A stretch of 64,000 nt of DNA from Aliihoeflea sp052435735 (GCA_052435735.1 JBQVNB010000018.1:36910-100909), one strand, 5' to 3'. Shown: positions 15,225 to 24,162, counted from the first letter of the stretch. Program-made: numbers and translations. Notes: generated by a model from the sequence alone, not told the origin.

Positions 15225-15842
15225 TCACGGCCGGTAGGCGGCGCGGCCGGTCGCCAGCATGGCATCGAGCAGGTCGAGCCGGTCCTGGCCCCAGAAGGCT
15301 TCGCCATCGAGCACGTAGACCGGCGCGCCGACGGCGTCGCTCGCCGCGGCCGACTGCGTGTTGGCCTTGCGGCTTTCCTCGATCTGGGACGTATCGGCGG
15401 CGGCGAGGATCGCGTCCGCATCGTGACCCTCGGCCGTCAGGTAGGCGGCGAGTTGCGCGCGGTCGGCGATGTTCTCGTCCTTCGCCCATACGCCCTCATG
15501 GACGCGCCACAGATAGCCGGCGGGGTCGGCGCCGGCTTCGACGAGCGCGATGGCGACGCGGTCGGCAAGGGCGGAATCGACGGGGAAGAATTTCGGCTCG
15601 AGATTGAGCGTCAGGCCGCGCATTTCGCGAAAGCGCTGCAGTTCGACGCGGCGGTAGCGCTGGCGCAGCGGCGTGCGCTGGCCGAGCGGGACCGAGCCTG
15701 AGCTCGCCCAGACGCCCATGATGTCGATCGGCTTGTAGCGGATCGTCGCGCCGTGACGCGCGGCAATCTCATGCAGGGCGTTGTGGCCGAGATAGGCGTA
15801 GGGCGAGGAGCCGATGAGGTAGTAGTCAATGATGCGGGTCAT
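15225..15842 (-). CDS. DsbA-family 2-hydroxychromene-2-carboxylate isomerase-like protein
   Basis: This 205-residue cytosolic protein has the thioredoxin-like/DsbA fold of glutathione-dependent HCCA isomerases. SSPYAYLG near residue 12 holds the Ser that replaces the CxxC nucleophile. The late cis-Pro segment is VGAPVYVLDGEAFWGQDRLDLL. HCCA isomerase acts in naphthalene degradation, but most chromosomal homologues have unknown substrates. Its ATG overlaps the stop of the toxin gene by four bases, so it is translated with the toxin-antitoxin pair, which is an odd grouping. Confidence 0.85.
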   Translation of the reverse strand: MTRIIDYYLIGSSPYAYLGHNALHEIAARHGATIRYKPIDIMGVWASSGSVPLGQRTPLRQRYRRVELQRFREMRGLTLNLEPKFFPVDSALADRVAIALVEAGADPAGYLWRVHEGVWAKDENIADRAQLAAYLTAEGHDADAILAAADTSQIEESRKANTQSAAASDAVGAPVYVLDGEAFWGQDRLDLLDAMLATGRAAYRP

Positions 15843-16135
15843 AGCTTTCGTCGTTCGCTTTCCTGCGCGTGATGGAGCATGCGAGCGATTTCGATCGAGT
15901 TCCCCAAGACGCGATAGTAGACGGCATAGGGCGGCATCGTGATCTTGCGCATGTCGCGATATTTGCCGGCAGAAACGACCGGCCCCATGAATGGGCGACC
16001 GCTCATCAACTCCAAGGTACGATCGAGTTGCCGGAGCATATTGGCTGCCGCTTCGGGGTTCCTCGCCGAGAGGTATCGCGCGGCGCTGTCAACATCCTTT
16101 TGCGCAGCGGGGGCGAAGATGATCTCAAGCGCCAT
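15839..16135 (-). CDS. RelE/ParE-family toxin
   Basis: The 98-residue protein matches the ParE/RelE plasmid stabilisation fold: IIFAPAAQKDVDSAARYL at the N-terminus, the central RPFMGPVVSAGKYRDMRKITMPPYAVYYRVLGNSIEIARMLH block, and a basic C-terminus. ParE members poison gyrase, while RelE members cut mRNA on ribosomes. Which applies cannot be read here. The gene overlaps the upstream antitoxin by 11 bases and the downstream isomerase by four, giving a tight three-gene unit. Confidence 0.85.
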   Translation of the reverse strand: MALEIIFAPAAQKDVDSAARYLSARNPEAAANMLRQLDRTLELMSGRPFMGPVVSAGKYRDMRKITMPPYAVYYRVLGNSIEIARMLHHAQESERRKL

Positions 16136-16331
16136 AGCGCCGTTTCAAGTCCGCCATGACTTCTTCGCCCGGTATCCCCTCGCCGCGATCAAGCTGTTCG
16201 ATGCCGATAGCCAACTCGTCCTGCAGCGCGAGAATGCGATGCACAACGTGCAAGAGGTCTTCGCCCAATCGCTCCTGCAGATCAGGAGGAAGCTGCGCGG
16301 CGTCCTTCACGGCCAGTTCGAGTTTGGTCAT
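16125..16331 (-). CDS. Antitoxin of the ParE/RelE-type module
   Basis: A 68-residue acidic, helical protein starts at ATG 16331 (MTKLELAVKDAAQLPPDLQERLG). It ends in LDRGEGIPGEEVMADLKRRYGA, a tail typical of ParD-type antitoxins that wrap the partner toxin. Its small size, order (antitoxin first) and 11-base overlap with the toxin support the call. A longer in-frame start at 16397 would run close to the thioesterase gene and is less likely. Such modules normally repress their own promoter through the antitoxin-toxin complex. Confidence 0.75.
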   Translation of the reverse strand: MTKLELAVKDAAQLPPDLQERLGEDLLHVVHRILALQDELAIGIEQLDRGEGIPGEEVMADLKRRYGA

Positions 16332-16377
16332 CACATTCTCCGGCTTTACGCCATTCTCGCCTTCTCCAATCCTTGCG

Positions 16378-16923
16378 TCAATGTGAGGACTTCGCAAGAT
16401 CGCGCAAGCCTTGATGGGAGGCGAGGAAGGCTTCTTCCTGAGGTAGAAGAGGGCGTGGGGTGGCTTCGATGCCGAGCTCAGCGATGAGTTCGTCGATCGG
16501 CACGAAGCGGCGGTTGTTCCGATCGTAGACGCCTGCCGTCGTCATGATGACGGCGGCGGTGCGGCCGTCTTCGTGCAGGAATCGGTGACGGCCGATCAAA
16601 TGGCGATCGGTCCAGGTCTCGACGGTCGTGACGACCTCGAAACGCTGCCACAGCTTGATCTCGCGGACATAGACCGATTGCAGCCCGCCCATCATCGGGC
16701 CCCAGCCGCGCTCGCGCGCGAGCTTCAAAAAGCCGAGGCGCAGGAAGATGTCGACGCGGCCGACATCGGCCAGCATCATGTAGCGCGCATTGTTCAAGTG
16801 CATGTTGCGGTCGATATCCGACGGCAGGCAGCGGAATTTCAGCCGGCTTTCGTCGCCCGGACGGAACGGGCCGCGCGATTTCGCAGTGGCGACCATGCGC
16901 GCGAGGCGCCCCCAAACGTACAT
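16378..16923 (-). CDS. Thioesterase (hotdog fold) family protein
   Basis: The 181-residue protein has the 4HBT/hotdog acyl-CoA thioesterase pattern, with the helix-starting stretch DIDRNMHLNNARYMMLADVGRVD near residue 40 and the strands GGLQSVYVREIKLWQRFEVVTTVETW. The family hydrolyses acyl-CoA or acyl-ACP thioesters, and the Asn-His-rich loop before the long helix lines the active site. ATG 16923 (MYVWGRL) has GGAG upstream and is preferred to 16950. The fatty acid oxidation operon begins just upstream on the same strand, but a palindromic repeat separates them. Confidence 0.8.
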   Translation of the reverse strand: MYVWGRLARMVATAKSRGPFRPGDESRLKFRCLPSDIDRNMHLNNARYMMLADVGRVDIFLRLGFLKLARERGWGPMMGGLQSVYVREIKLWQRFEVVTTVETWTDRHLIGRHRFLHEDGRTAAVIMTTAGVYDRNNRRFVPIDELIAELGIEATPRPLLPQEEAFLASHQGLRDLAKSSH

Positions 16924-16975
16924 TCTTGGCTCCGGGAAAAAGGCCCCCACTCCGTCTTGGACTTCGTCCGAGCCA

Positions 16976-17001
16976 CCTCTCCCCCGAAACTGGGGGAGAG
17001 G
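16976..17001. repeat. Perfect inverted repeat, terminator-like
   Basis: CCTCTCCCCC at 16976-16985 and GGGGGAGAGG at 16992-17001 form a ten-base perfect hairpin with a six-base loop (GAAACT). It lies between the fadJ stop and the thioesterase gene. It resembles the short palindromic elements scattered through rhizobial genomes and may also end or stabilise the fad transcript. Confidence 0.6.
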
Positions 17002-17022
17002 AAAGACGGCCTAGAGATCGTA

Positions 17023-19239
17023 TCAGGCCGCCTTTTTGGCACCTGCGTAGGGATCGAAGCGCTGGTAGAAGGTGTCGCCCTTGGCGGCCATGTCCTTCAG
17101 GAGCGCCGGCACGTCGAACTCCTTGCCATACTTGGCGCCGAGCTTTTCGGCGAGCGCGACGAAGTTTTTGACGCCCATGCCGTCGATGTAGGAAAGCGCG
17201 CCGCCCGTATAGGGCGCGAAGCCGAAGGCGAGGATCGAGCCGACATCCGCTTCGCGCGGGTCGGTGACGATGCCTTCTTCCATGACGCGCGCGGCCTCCA
17301 GCGCGATGACGACGAGGAAGCGCTGCTTCAGCTCCTCGACGTCGACGCTGTCAGCGTCCTGCTGCGGGTAGAGCGTCTTCAGCTCCGGCCACAGATGCTT
17401 CTTGGCGGGCTTCGCCGGATAGTCGTAGAAGCCCTTGCCGTTCTTGCGGCCGTGGCGTCCGTGCGTGTCGACCATGGTGTTGATCAGCTCGAACTGCTTC
17501 GGGTCGACGGCGCCCTCGCCCATGTCGCGGATGGTCTGCTTCATGATCTTCTGCGCGAGGTCGATCGCGGTCTCGTCGGTCAGCGCGAGCGGGCCGACCG
17601 GCATGCCGGCCATCTTGGCCGCGTTTTCGATCATCGCCGGCGGGACGCCCTCGATCAGCATCTTGAACGCTTCGGCCATATAGCGCAGAACGCAGCGATT
17701 GACGTAGAAGCCGCGCGTGTCATTGACGACGATCGGCGTCTTCCTGATCGCGCGGACATAGTCGATGGCGGTGGCGAGCGCCTTGTCCTCGGTCTTCTCG
17801 CCCATGATGATCTCGACGAGCATCATCTTGTCGACCGGCGAGAAGAAGTGGATGCCGATGAACTGGCCGGGACGCTTCGAGTTCTTCGCCAGGCCCGAAA
17901 TCGGGATGGTCGAGGTGTTGGAGGCGAAGATCGCACTTTCGGCGATGACGGCCTCGGTTTTCTCGGTCGCTCCCTTCTTGACTTCCGAATCCTCGAACAC
18001 AGCCTCGATGACGAGGTCGCAGCCTTCGAGCTTGGCGTAGTCATCCGTGGCGGTGATGAGCGAGAGCAGCTTCTGCTTGTCCTCCTCGCTGGCGCGGCCC
18101 TTCTTGATCGCGCCGTCGACGAGGCCTTCCGAATGGGCCTTGCCCTTTTCGGCCGACGCCATGTCGCGGTCGAGGAGGACGACCGGGATGCCGGCCTTGG
18201 CCGTGACATAGGCAATGCCCGCGCCCATGAAGCCGGCGCCGAGGACGCCGATCTTGGAGAACTTGGTCGGCGCGACACCCGCCGGGCGGCGGGCGCCCTT
18301 GTTCAGTTCCTGCAGCGAGATGAAGAGCGAACGGATCATCATCGCCGCTTCGGTCGAGCGCAGGATCTCGGTGAAGTAGCGCTGCTCGATCTTGAGCGCG
18401 GTGTCGAAGGGCACGAGAAGGCCCTCATAGGCGCATTTCAGGATCGCGGACGCGGCCGGATAGTTGCCGTAGGTTTCGCGGCGCAGGATGGCGATCGCCG
18501 GGGGCCAGAGATTTGCGCCGGCGGCCGAATAGACGGGACCGCCGGGCAGCTTGAAGCCCTTTTCGTCCCAGGGCTGCGTGGCCTTGAGACCATTTTTGAT
18601 CATGCCCTTCGCGGTCTCGATCAGCTTGTCGGGGGCGGCGATCTCGTGGATCAGGCCCATCGACTTCGCCTTCTTCGGCGACAGGTTCTGGCCGGTCGTC
18701 AGCATCTGGAGGGCCGACTGCGGATCGGTCAGGCGCGGGACGCGCTGCGTGCCGCCGGCGCCGGGGAAGATGCCGACCTTGACCTCGGGCAGCGCCATCT
18801 TGACGCTGTCGCTGTCGGCCGCCACGCGGCCGTGGCAGGCGAGCGACAATTCGAACGCGCCGCCCATGCAAGTGCCGTTGATGGCCGAGACCCAGGGCTT
18901 GCCGCTGGTCTCGAGCTTGCGCCAGAGCCACGACATGCGGCCCGCGCCGTCGAAGAGCATCTTCATCGCGGCGTCCGGATTGGTCGCCTTTTCCTTGGTG
19001 AAGATGCCGAGCATGCGGTTGAGCATGGTCAGGTCCGCGCCGCCGGAGAAGGTGTCCTTGCCCGAGGTGATGACCGCGCCCTTGATCGCGGCGTCGCCGG
19101 CGACCTGGTCGATGATCTTGTCGAGTTCGTCCATCACCTCTTCGGTGAAGACGTTCATCGAACGGTCGGGCATGTCCCAGGTGACGAGGGCGATGCCGTC
19201 GGCATCGGTTTCGACAGTGAAGTTCTTGTAGTCAGCCAT
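17023..19239 (-). CDS. fadJ: FadB/FadJ-type trifunctional beta-oxidation protein
   Basis: This 738-residue multifunctional enzyme joins an N-terminal enoyl-CoA hydratase/isomerase domain (about 1-200; oxyanion-hole loops GGADLTML and GGAFELSLACHGR) to a 3-hydroxyacyl-CoA dehydrogenase. The Rossmann motif is GVLGAGFMGAGIAYVTAKAG near residue 335, followed by the catalytic GIHFFSPVDKMMLVEI. It performs hydration and NAD-dependent oxidation in beta-oxidation. ATG 19239 has GGAGGAG upstream. It is the last gene of the fad operon, 22 bases after fadA. fadB and fadJ cannot be separated on sequence alone. Confidence 0.93.
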   Translation of the reverse strand: MADYKNFTVETDADGIALVTWDMPDRSMNVFTEEVMDELDKIIDQVAGDAAIKGAVITSGKDTFSGGADLTMLNRMLGIFTKEKATNPDAAMKMLFDGAGRMSWLWRKLETSGKPWVSAINGTCMGGAFELSLACHGRVAADSDSVKMALPEVKVGIFPGAGGTQRVPRLTDPQSALQMLTTGQNLSPKKAKSMGLIHEIAAPDKLIETAKGMIKNGLKATQPWDEKGFKLPGGPVYSAAGANLWPPAIAILRRETYGNYPAASAILKCAYEGLLVPFDTALKIEQRYFTEILRSTEAAMMIRSLFISLQELNKGARRPAGVAPTKFSKIGVLGAGFMGAGIAYVTAKAGIPVVLLDRDMASAEKGKAHSEGLVDGAIKKGRASEEDKQKLLSLITATDDYAKLEGCDLVIEAVFEDSEVKKGATEKTEAVIAESAIFASNTSTIPISGLAKNSKRPGQFIGIHFFSPVDKMMLVEIIMGEKTEDKALATAIDYVRAIRKTPIVVNDTRGFYVNRCVLRYMAEAFKMLIEGVPPAMIENAAKMAGMPVGPLALTDETAIDLAQKIMKQTIRDMGEGAVDPKQFELINTMVDTHGRHGRKNGKGFYDYPAKPAKKHLWPELKTLYPQQDADSVDVEELKQRFLVVIALEAARVMEEGIVTDPREADVGSILAFGFAPYTGGALSYIDGMGVKNFVALAEKLGAKYGKEFDVPALLKDMAAKGDTFYQRFDPYAGAKKAA

Positions 19240-19261
19240 AGTCAAATCTCCTCCGCCCGGC

Positions 19262-20470
19262 TCAAACGCGCTCGATGATCGTTGCGGTGCCCATGCCCGC
19301 GCCGATGCACAGCGTGACGAGTGCGGTGTTCAAATCGCGGCGCTCCAGTTCGTCGAGCACGGTGCCGAAGATCATCGCACCGGTCGCGCCGAGCGGATGG
19401 CCCATGGCGATCGCGCCGCCATTGACGTTGATCTTGTCATGCGGGATGTCGAAGGCCTGCATGTAGCGCAGCACGACCGAGGCGAAGGCCTCGTTGAGCT
19501 CGAAGAGGTCGATGTCGGAAAGCTGCATGCCGGCGCGCTCGAGGAGCTTTTCGGTCACGTCGACCGGGCCGGTGAGCATCAGCGCCGGTTCGGAGCCGAT
19601 ATTGGTGAACGCCCTGATACGCGCGCGGGGTTTGGACGACAGCTTCTCGCCGCCTTCCTTCGAGCCGAGAAGCACGACCGCCGCGCCGTCAACGATGCCG
19701 GAGGAATTGCCGGCATGGTGGACGTGGTTGATGGCCTCGACTTCCGGATGGCGCTGGATGGCGACGGCGTTGAAGCCGCCCATTTCGCCCGGCATCACGA
19801 AGGACGGGTTGAGCGAGGCCAGTGACTGCATGTCGGTCGACGGGCGCATGTGCTCGTCATGATCGAGGATGGTGAGGCCGTTCTGGTCCTTCACCGGCAC
19901 AACCGAATTCTTGAAGTAGCCGTTCTTCCAAGCGTTGGCCGCGCGCTTCTGGCTCTCGACGGCATAGGCGTCGACGTCGTCGCGGGAAAAGCCGTACTTC
20001 GTCGCGATCAGGTCGGCGGAGACGCCCTGCGGCATGAAATAACCGGGCAGGCCGACCGAGGGGTCCATGAACCAGGCGCCGCCCGACATGCCCATGCCGA
20101 CGCGCGACATGGATTCGACGCCGCCCGCGACGACGAGTTCGTCCGAGCCGCCGGCGATCTTGGCCGCGCCGAGATTGATGGCGTCGAGGCCCGAGGCACA
20201 AAAGCGCGAGAGCTGGATGCCGGGCGCCTTCATGTCGTACCCAGCCTCGAATGCGGACGAGCGCGGGATAACGGAGCCGGCTTCGCCGACCGGGTCGACG
20301 CAGCCGAAGATGATGTCGTCGACATTGGCGGTGTCGATGCCATTGCGGTCGCGCACGGCTTCCAGAACCTTGGCGCCGAGGCGCACGGCCGGCACTTCGT
20401 GCAGCGAGCCGTCCTTCTTGCCGCGGCCGCGCGGCGTGCGCACGGCGTCGTAGACGAATACGTCAGTCAT
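19262..20470 (-). CDS. fadA: Acetyl-CoA C-acyltransferase (thiolase)
   Basis: The 402-residue thiolase carries the acyl-accepting Cys in LSRFCASGLDAIN (about residue 92), the His in GGAIAMGHPLGATGA, and the second catalytic Cys in TLCIGAGMGTATIIERV at the C-terminus. It splits 3-ketoacyl-CoA with CoA to release acetyl-CoA, the last step of each beta-oxidation round. AGGAG precedes the ATG. It stands between osmC and fadJ in one operon and presumably forms a complex with FadJ. A role limited to acetoacetyl-CoA is possible but less likely in this setting. Confidence 0.95.
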   Translation of the reverse strand: MTDVFVYDAVRTPRGRGKKDGSLHEVPAVRLGAKVLEAVRDRNGIDTANVDDIIFGCVDPVGEAGSVIPRSSAFEAGYDMKAPGIQLSRFCASGLDAINLGAAKIAGGSDELVVAGGVESMSRVGMGMSGGAWFMDPSVGLPGYFMPQGVSADLIATKYGFSRDDVDAYAVESQKRAANAWKNGYFKNSVVPVKDQNGLTILDHDEHMRPSTDMQSLASLNPSFVMPGEMGGFNAVAIQRHPEVEAINHVHHAGNSSGIVDGAAVVLLGSKEGGEKLSSKPRARIRAFTNIGSEPALMLTGPVDVTEKLLERAGMQLSDIDLFELNEAFASVVLRYMQAFDIPHDKINVNGGAIAMGHPLGATGAMIFGTVLDELERRDLNTALVTLCIGAGMGTATIIERV

Positions 20471-20489
20471 CGGGGTTCTCCTCTGATCC

Positions 20490-20945
20490 TCAGAACTGGG
20501 GTTCGACCGTCACATCGGTCGTGACCGAATTGGCAATGAAGCAGGCGTCGTGCGCCTTGTGATGCAGCTCTTCGATGGTCGCCGCATCGCCGTCGGATTC
20601 GATGCGCGGGTGCAGCGTGACCTTCACGATGGCCATGCGGCCCTCCGCATTCTTCGTCATCACGCCTTCCGCACGATCCATATAGGAGCGGATGTCGATC
20701 TTTGCCCGTTTGGCGAAATCGAGGAACCACAGCATGTGGCAGGAGGCGAGCGAGGCGACGAACATTTCCTCGGGGTCGATGGAGGCGGCGTCGCTGTAAG
20801 GCGCAGGCACGATGGTCGGCGCCGCAGAGGCCGACAGGACGGCGCCGCCGTCGAAGCGCAGCTCGTGGACGCGCGAATAGCGGCCTGCGAGGAAGTCCGC
20901 TCCGGCTTCCTGCGTCCACTTCAATTCGGCGACGTGGTGCGACAT
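20490..20945 (-). CDS. OsmC/Ohr family peroxidase-like protein
   Basis: A 151-residue OsmC-fold protein. The two family cysteines are in ASLASCHMLWFLDFAK (about residue 69) and AHDACFIANSV (about residue 134). Both are reactive Cys positions of OsmC/Ohr hydroperoxide reductases. Within a beta-oxidation operon it may remove peroxides of fatty acids or those formed by acyl-CoA oxidation. It lies 20 bases upstream of fadA and 10 bases after the acyl-CoA dehydrogenase. The presence of both Cys argues for activity, but the substrate is unknown. Confidence 0.88.
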   Translation of the reverse strand: MSHHVAELKWTQEAGADFLAGRYSRVHELRFDGGAVLSASAAPTIVPAPYSDAASIDPEEMFVASLASCHMLWFLDFAKRAKIDIRSYMDRAEGVMTKNAEGRMAIVKVTLHPRIESDGDAATIEELHHKAHDACFIANSVTTDVTVEPQF

Positions 20946-20954
20946 TCCTTATCC

Positions 20955-22127
20955 TCAGAGCGAGCGGGCGATCAGGAGTTTCATGATCTCGTTGGTGCCG
21001 CCATAGATGCGCTGGACGCGCGCGTCGCGGAACATGCGGGCGATCGGATATTCGTTCATGTAGCCATAGCCGCCGAAGAGTTGCAGGCACTCGTCGACGA
21101 TCTTGTTCTGCAAATCCGACAGCCAGTATTTCGCCATCGAGGCGGTGACCGGATCGAGGCCGCCATTCACGTGGCGCGCGACGCAGTCATTGTAGAAGAC
21201 GCGGCCGATGGTGGCCTCGGTTTTCAGTTCGGCAAGCTTGAACTGGGTGTTCTGGAACTCGATCACCGCCTTGCCGAAAGCCTTGCGCTCCTTGACGTAG
21301 TCGATGGTGAGCGAGAGGGCGCGTTCGATCATCGCGATCGCGCCGGCGCCGATCTGGAGGCGCTCCTGCGGCAATTGCTGCATCAACTGGATGAATCCCT
21401 GCCCTTCCTCATGGCCAAGAAGGTTCGAGGTCGGCACGCGCACATCGTTGAAGAAGAGCTCGGAGGTGTCGTTCGACTTCAGACCGATCTTGTCAAGGTT
21501 GCGGCCGCGCTCGAAACCCTCGACCTCGTCGGTTTCGACGACGATCAGCGAGGTGCCCTTGGCGCCGGCCGACGGGTTGGTCTTGGCGACGACGATGATG
21601 AGGTTGGCGAGCTGGCCGTTGGTGATGAAGGTCTTGGAGCCGTTGATGCGGTAGTGGTTGCCGTCCTTCTCCGCGCGCGTCTTCACGCCCTGCAGATCGG
21701 AGCCGGCGCCCGGCTCGGTCATGGCGATAGCGCCGATCAGCTCGCCCGACGCCATCTTCGGCAGCCACTTCTTTTTCTGCTCCTCGGAGCCGTAGTGGAG
21801 GATATAGGGCGCGACGATGGAATTGTGCAGCGAGATGCCGAAGCCGTCGACGCCGACATGCCCGATCGCCTCGATGATGGCGCTCTCATGGGCGTAGGTG
21901 CCGCCCGAACCGCCGTATTCTTCCGGCATGGAGGCGCAGAGAAGTCCCGCCTCGCCGGCCTTCTTCCAGCTCGCACGATCGAAGCATTCCGCCTTCTCGA
22001 ATTCCTCGTAGCGTGGCGCGATCTCGGCATCGAGAAATTTCTCGGCCATGTCGTAGAGCATGGCGACGTCGTCGCCGGCCCAGTCGGGCTTCGGCAGGCC
22101 GAGAACGGTTGCGGGATGCGTTGCCAA
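20955..22127 (-). CDS. Acyl-CoA dehydrogenase
   Basis: The 390-residue flavoenzyme has the ACAD fold. The mid-domain FAD/substrate motif AIAMTEPGAGSDLQGV is near residue 135, and FITNGQLANLIIVVAKT follows. The C-terminal domain includes QIGAGAIAMIERAL and ends in the quinone/FAD contact region QLFGGYGYMNEYPIARMFRDARVQRIYGGTNEIMK. This tail is typical of medium/long-chain and isovaleryl-type ACADs. I take TTG 22127 as the start. GGAGGAG lies six bases before it, and the in-frame ATG at 22184 would add an atypical leader. It is second in the fad operon. Confidence 0.92.
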   Translation of the reverse strand: MATHPATVLGLPKPDWAGDDVAMLYDMAEKFLDAEIAPRYEEFEKAECFDRASWKKAGEAGLLCASMPEEYGGSGGTYAHESAIIEAIGHVGVDGFGISLHNSIVAPYILHYGSEEQKKKWLPKMASGELIGAIAMTEPGAGSDLQGVKTRAEKDGNHYRINGSKTFITNGQLANLIIVVAKTNPSAGAKGTSLIVVETDEVEGFERGRNLDKIGLKSNDTSELFFNDVRVPTSNLLGHEEGQGFIQLMQQLPQERLQIGAGAIAMIERALSLTIDYVKERKAFGKAVIEFQNTQFKLAELKTEATIGRVFYNDCVARHVNGGLDPVTASMAKYWLSDLQNKIVDECLQLFGGYGYMNEYPIARMFRDARVQRIYGGTNEIMKLLIARSL

Positions 22128-22228
22128 TTGGGTCTCCTCCGACGACCGCGCCCCCTCTTCCGGGCGCGGCCAGATTGGTAGCAAAAAAGTTCAAGCCTGA
22201 ACAGATCAGGCTCGAATGGCGGCAGAGC

Positions 22229-24025
22229 TTAGAAGGCGTCCGCCGAAAGCGCCATCATGGAATCGGCGCCCGACGAGATGCGCGCAAGATGGGCCGAGGT
22301 TTCGGGCATCAGGCGGTCCATGAAGAAGCGCGCGGTGGCGAGTTTGTTCTCGTAGAACTCGGCCGAGCCGTTGGCGCCGGCGGCGATCTTTTCCTGCGCG
22401 GTCTTGGCCATCATCGCCCACATGTAGCCGAGCGAGACGAGCCCGAAGAGGTGCATGTAGTCGGTCGAGGCGGCGCCGGCATTGTCGGGCTTGCCCATGG
22501 CGTTCTGCATCAGCCACATGGTCGCGGCCTGAAGGTCGTTGAGGCCCTTCTTCAGCGACTTGGTGTAGGGTGCCATCTTATCGTCGGCGCGGTTTTCCTC
22601 GCAGAAGGCGCCGACATCCTTGAAGAAGGCCTGCACGGCGCGGCCGCCATTCTGGCCGAGCTTGCGGCCGACGAGGTCGAGCGCCTGGATGCCGTTGGCG
22701 CCCTCGTAGATCTGGGCGATGCGGGCGTCGCGCACGAACTGGCTCATGCCCCATTCCTCGATGTAGCCGTGGCCGCCATAGACCTGCTGGGCCATCACGG
22801 CATTATCGAAGCCCTTGTCGGTCAGGACGCCCTTGATGACCGGCGTCATCAGGCTCATGTGGTCCTCGGCCTGCTCGCGGGCGGCTGCATCTTCCGAGCG
22901 GTGGGCGACGTCGGACTTGAGCGCGGTCCACAGGATCAGGGCGCGGCCGGCCTCGTTGATGGCGCGCATGGTCATCAGCTTGCGGCGGATGTCGGGGTGG
23001 ACGATGATCGGGTCGGCCTTCTTTTCCGGTGCCTTGGCGCCCGAAAGCGAGCGGCCCTGGATGCGGTCCTTGGCGTAGACGACGGCGTTCTGGTAGGCGA
23101 TCTCGGAGATCGACAGGCCTTGGAGGCCGACGCCGAGGCGGGCCTCGTTCATCATCACGAACATGGCCTTGAGGCCACCATTCTCCTGGCCGATCAGCAC
23201 GCCCTCGGCCTCGTCATAATTCATGACGCAGGTCGCATTGCCGTGGATGCCCATCTTCTCCTCGATGGAGCCGCAGGAGACGCCGTTCTTTTCGCCCGGA
23301 TTGCCGTTCGCATCGAGCTTGAACTTCGGCACGATGAAGAGCGATATGCCCTTGACGCCTTCCGGCGCGCCCTCAATGCGGGCAAGCACCAGATGAATGA
23401 TGTTCTCCGACATGTCGTGCTCACCGGCGGAGATGAAGATTTTCTGCCCGGAAATCTTGTAGGTGCCGTCGCCGTTCGGCACGGCGCGGGTGCGCAGGAG
23501 GCCGAGATCGGTGCCGCAATGGGGCTCGGTCAGGTTCATCGTGCCGGTCCAGACGCCATCGACCATCTTCGGCAGATAGGTCTGCTTCTGCTCGTCGGAA
23601 CCGTGGGCGAGGATCGCGGCGACCGCGCCTTGCGTCAGGCCGGGATACATCATCAGCGCCATGTTGGCCGACGACATGTATTCGCCGATGGCCGAATGAA
23701 CCGTGTAGGGCAGCCCTTGACCGCCGTACTCGGCCGGAACGGCAAGACCCATCCAGCCACCTTCGCGATACTGGTCATAGGCGGCCTTGAAGCCCTTCGG
23801 GGTCGTCACCGAGCCATCCTCGTGTCGAGTGCAGCCTTCCTCGTCGCCGATGCGGTTCAGGGGATGGAGCACGTTTTCGGCGAGCTTGGCACCTTCCTGG
23901 AGGATCGCCTCCAGCACGTCCGGTGTCGCGTCGGCGAAGCCGGCGAGATTGCCGTAGCGCTCGTAGCCGAGAACTTCATTCAGAACGAAAAGCGTGTCCG
24001 CGACGGGCGCCTTGTAGGTCGGCAT
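22229..24025 (-). CDS. Large acyl-CoA dehydrogenase (FadE-like)
   Basis: This 598-residue protein belongs to the larger ACAD class with an extra C-terminal domain, related to AidB/3-methylmercaptopropionyl-CoA dehydrogenase-like members. It has an N-terminal extension (MPTYKAPVADTLFVLNEVLG), the flavin segment MNLTEPHCGTDLGLLRTRA, QKIFISAGEHDM, and the C-terminal QVYGGHGYIEEWGMSQFVRDARIAQIYEGANGIQALDL. It catalyses the first, FAD-linked oxidation of an acyl-CoA. ATG 24025 has GGAGGA upstream. It heads the fad operon, with a large palindromic operator 79 bases upstream. Confidence 0.92.
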   Translation of the reverse strand: MPTYKAPVADTLFVLNEVLGYERYGNLAGFADATPDVLEAILQEGAKLAENVLHPLNRIGDEEGCTRHEDGSVTTPKGFKAAYDQYREGGWMGLAVPAEYGGQGLPYTVHSAIGEYMSSANMALMMYPGLTQGAVAAILAHGSDEQKQTYLPKMVDGVWTGTMNLTEPHCGTDLGLLRTRAVPNGDGTYKISGQKIFISAGEHDMSENIIHLVLARIEGAPEGVKGISLFIVPKFKLDANGNPGEKNGVSCGSIEEKMGIHGNATCVMNYDEAEGVLIGQENGGLKAMFVMMNEARLGVGLQGLSISEIAYQNAVVYAKDRIQGRSLSGAKAPEKKADPIIVHPDIRRKLMTMRAINEAGRALILWTALKSDVAHRSEDAAAREQAEDHMSLMTPVIKGVLTDKGFDNAVMAQQVYGGHGYIEEWGMSQFVRDARIAQIYEGANGIQALDLVGRKLGQNGGRAVQAFFKDVGAFCEENRADDKMAPYTKSLKKGLNDLQAATMWLMQNAMGKPDNAGAASTDYMHLFGLVSLGYMWAMMAKTAQEKIAAGANGSAEFYENKLATARFFMDRLMPETSAHLARISSGADSMMALSADAF

Positions 24026-24102
24026 GGCAGTCCTCCGAAAGAAAGCTGAAAGCCCCTTTCCCGGTCCTGCCGGCGGGGCGCTGATCCGGAGATGATGACT
24101 AT

Positions 24103-24136
24103 CAAACTTTGACGTTTGCGTAAACGTCAAAGTTTG
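24103..24136. promoter_or_regulatory. Palindromic operator of the fad operon
   Basis: The arms at 24103-24117 and 24122-24136 are perfect 15-base inverted repeats around a GCGT centre. Their core reads TGACGTTT GCGT AAACGTCA. This resembles the operators described for MerR-family LiuR-type regulators of fatty acid and branched-chain acid use in proteobacteria. It lies between the merR gene and the first gene of the fad operon. A matching 20-base core occurs at 38599-38618 before the nitronate monooxygenase gene. Confidence 0.85.
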
Positions 24137-24162
24137 TCGCAGCATTGGGCCGCAACAATGAA

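Noticed and set aside
16573..19278. 901-codon plus-strand frame over fadJ
   Set aside because: It has no recognisable domain, and fadJ on the other strand is complete with catalytic motifs.
20550..24049. Two long plus-strand frames over the acyl-CoA dehydrogenase genes
   Set aside because: Both are antisense shadows of complete ACAD genes and read as Arg/Ala/Asp-rich sequence without motifs.
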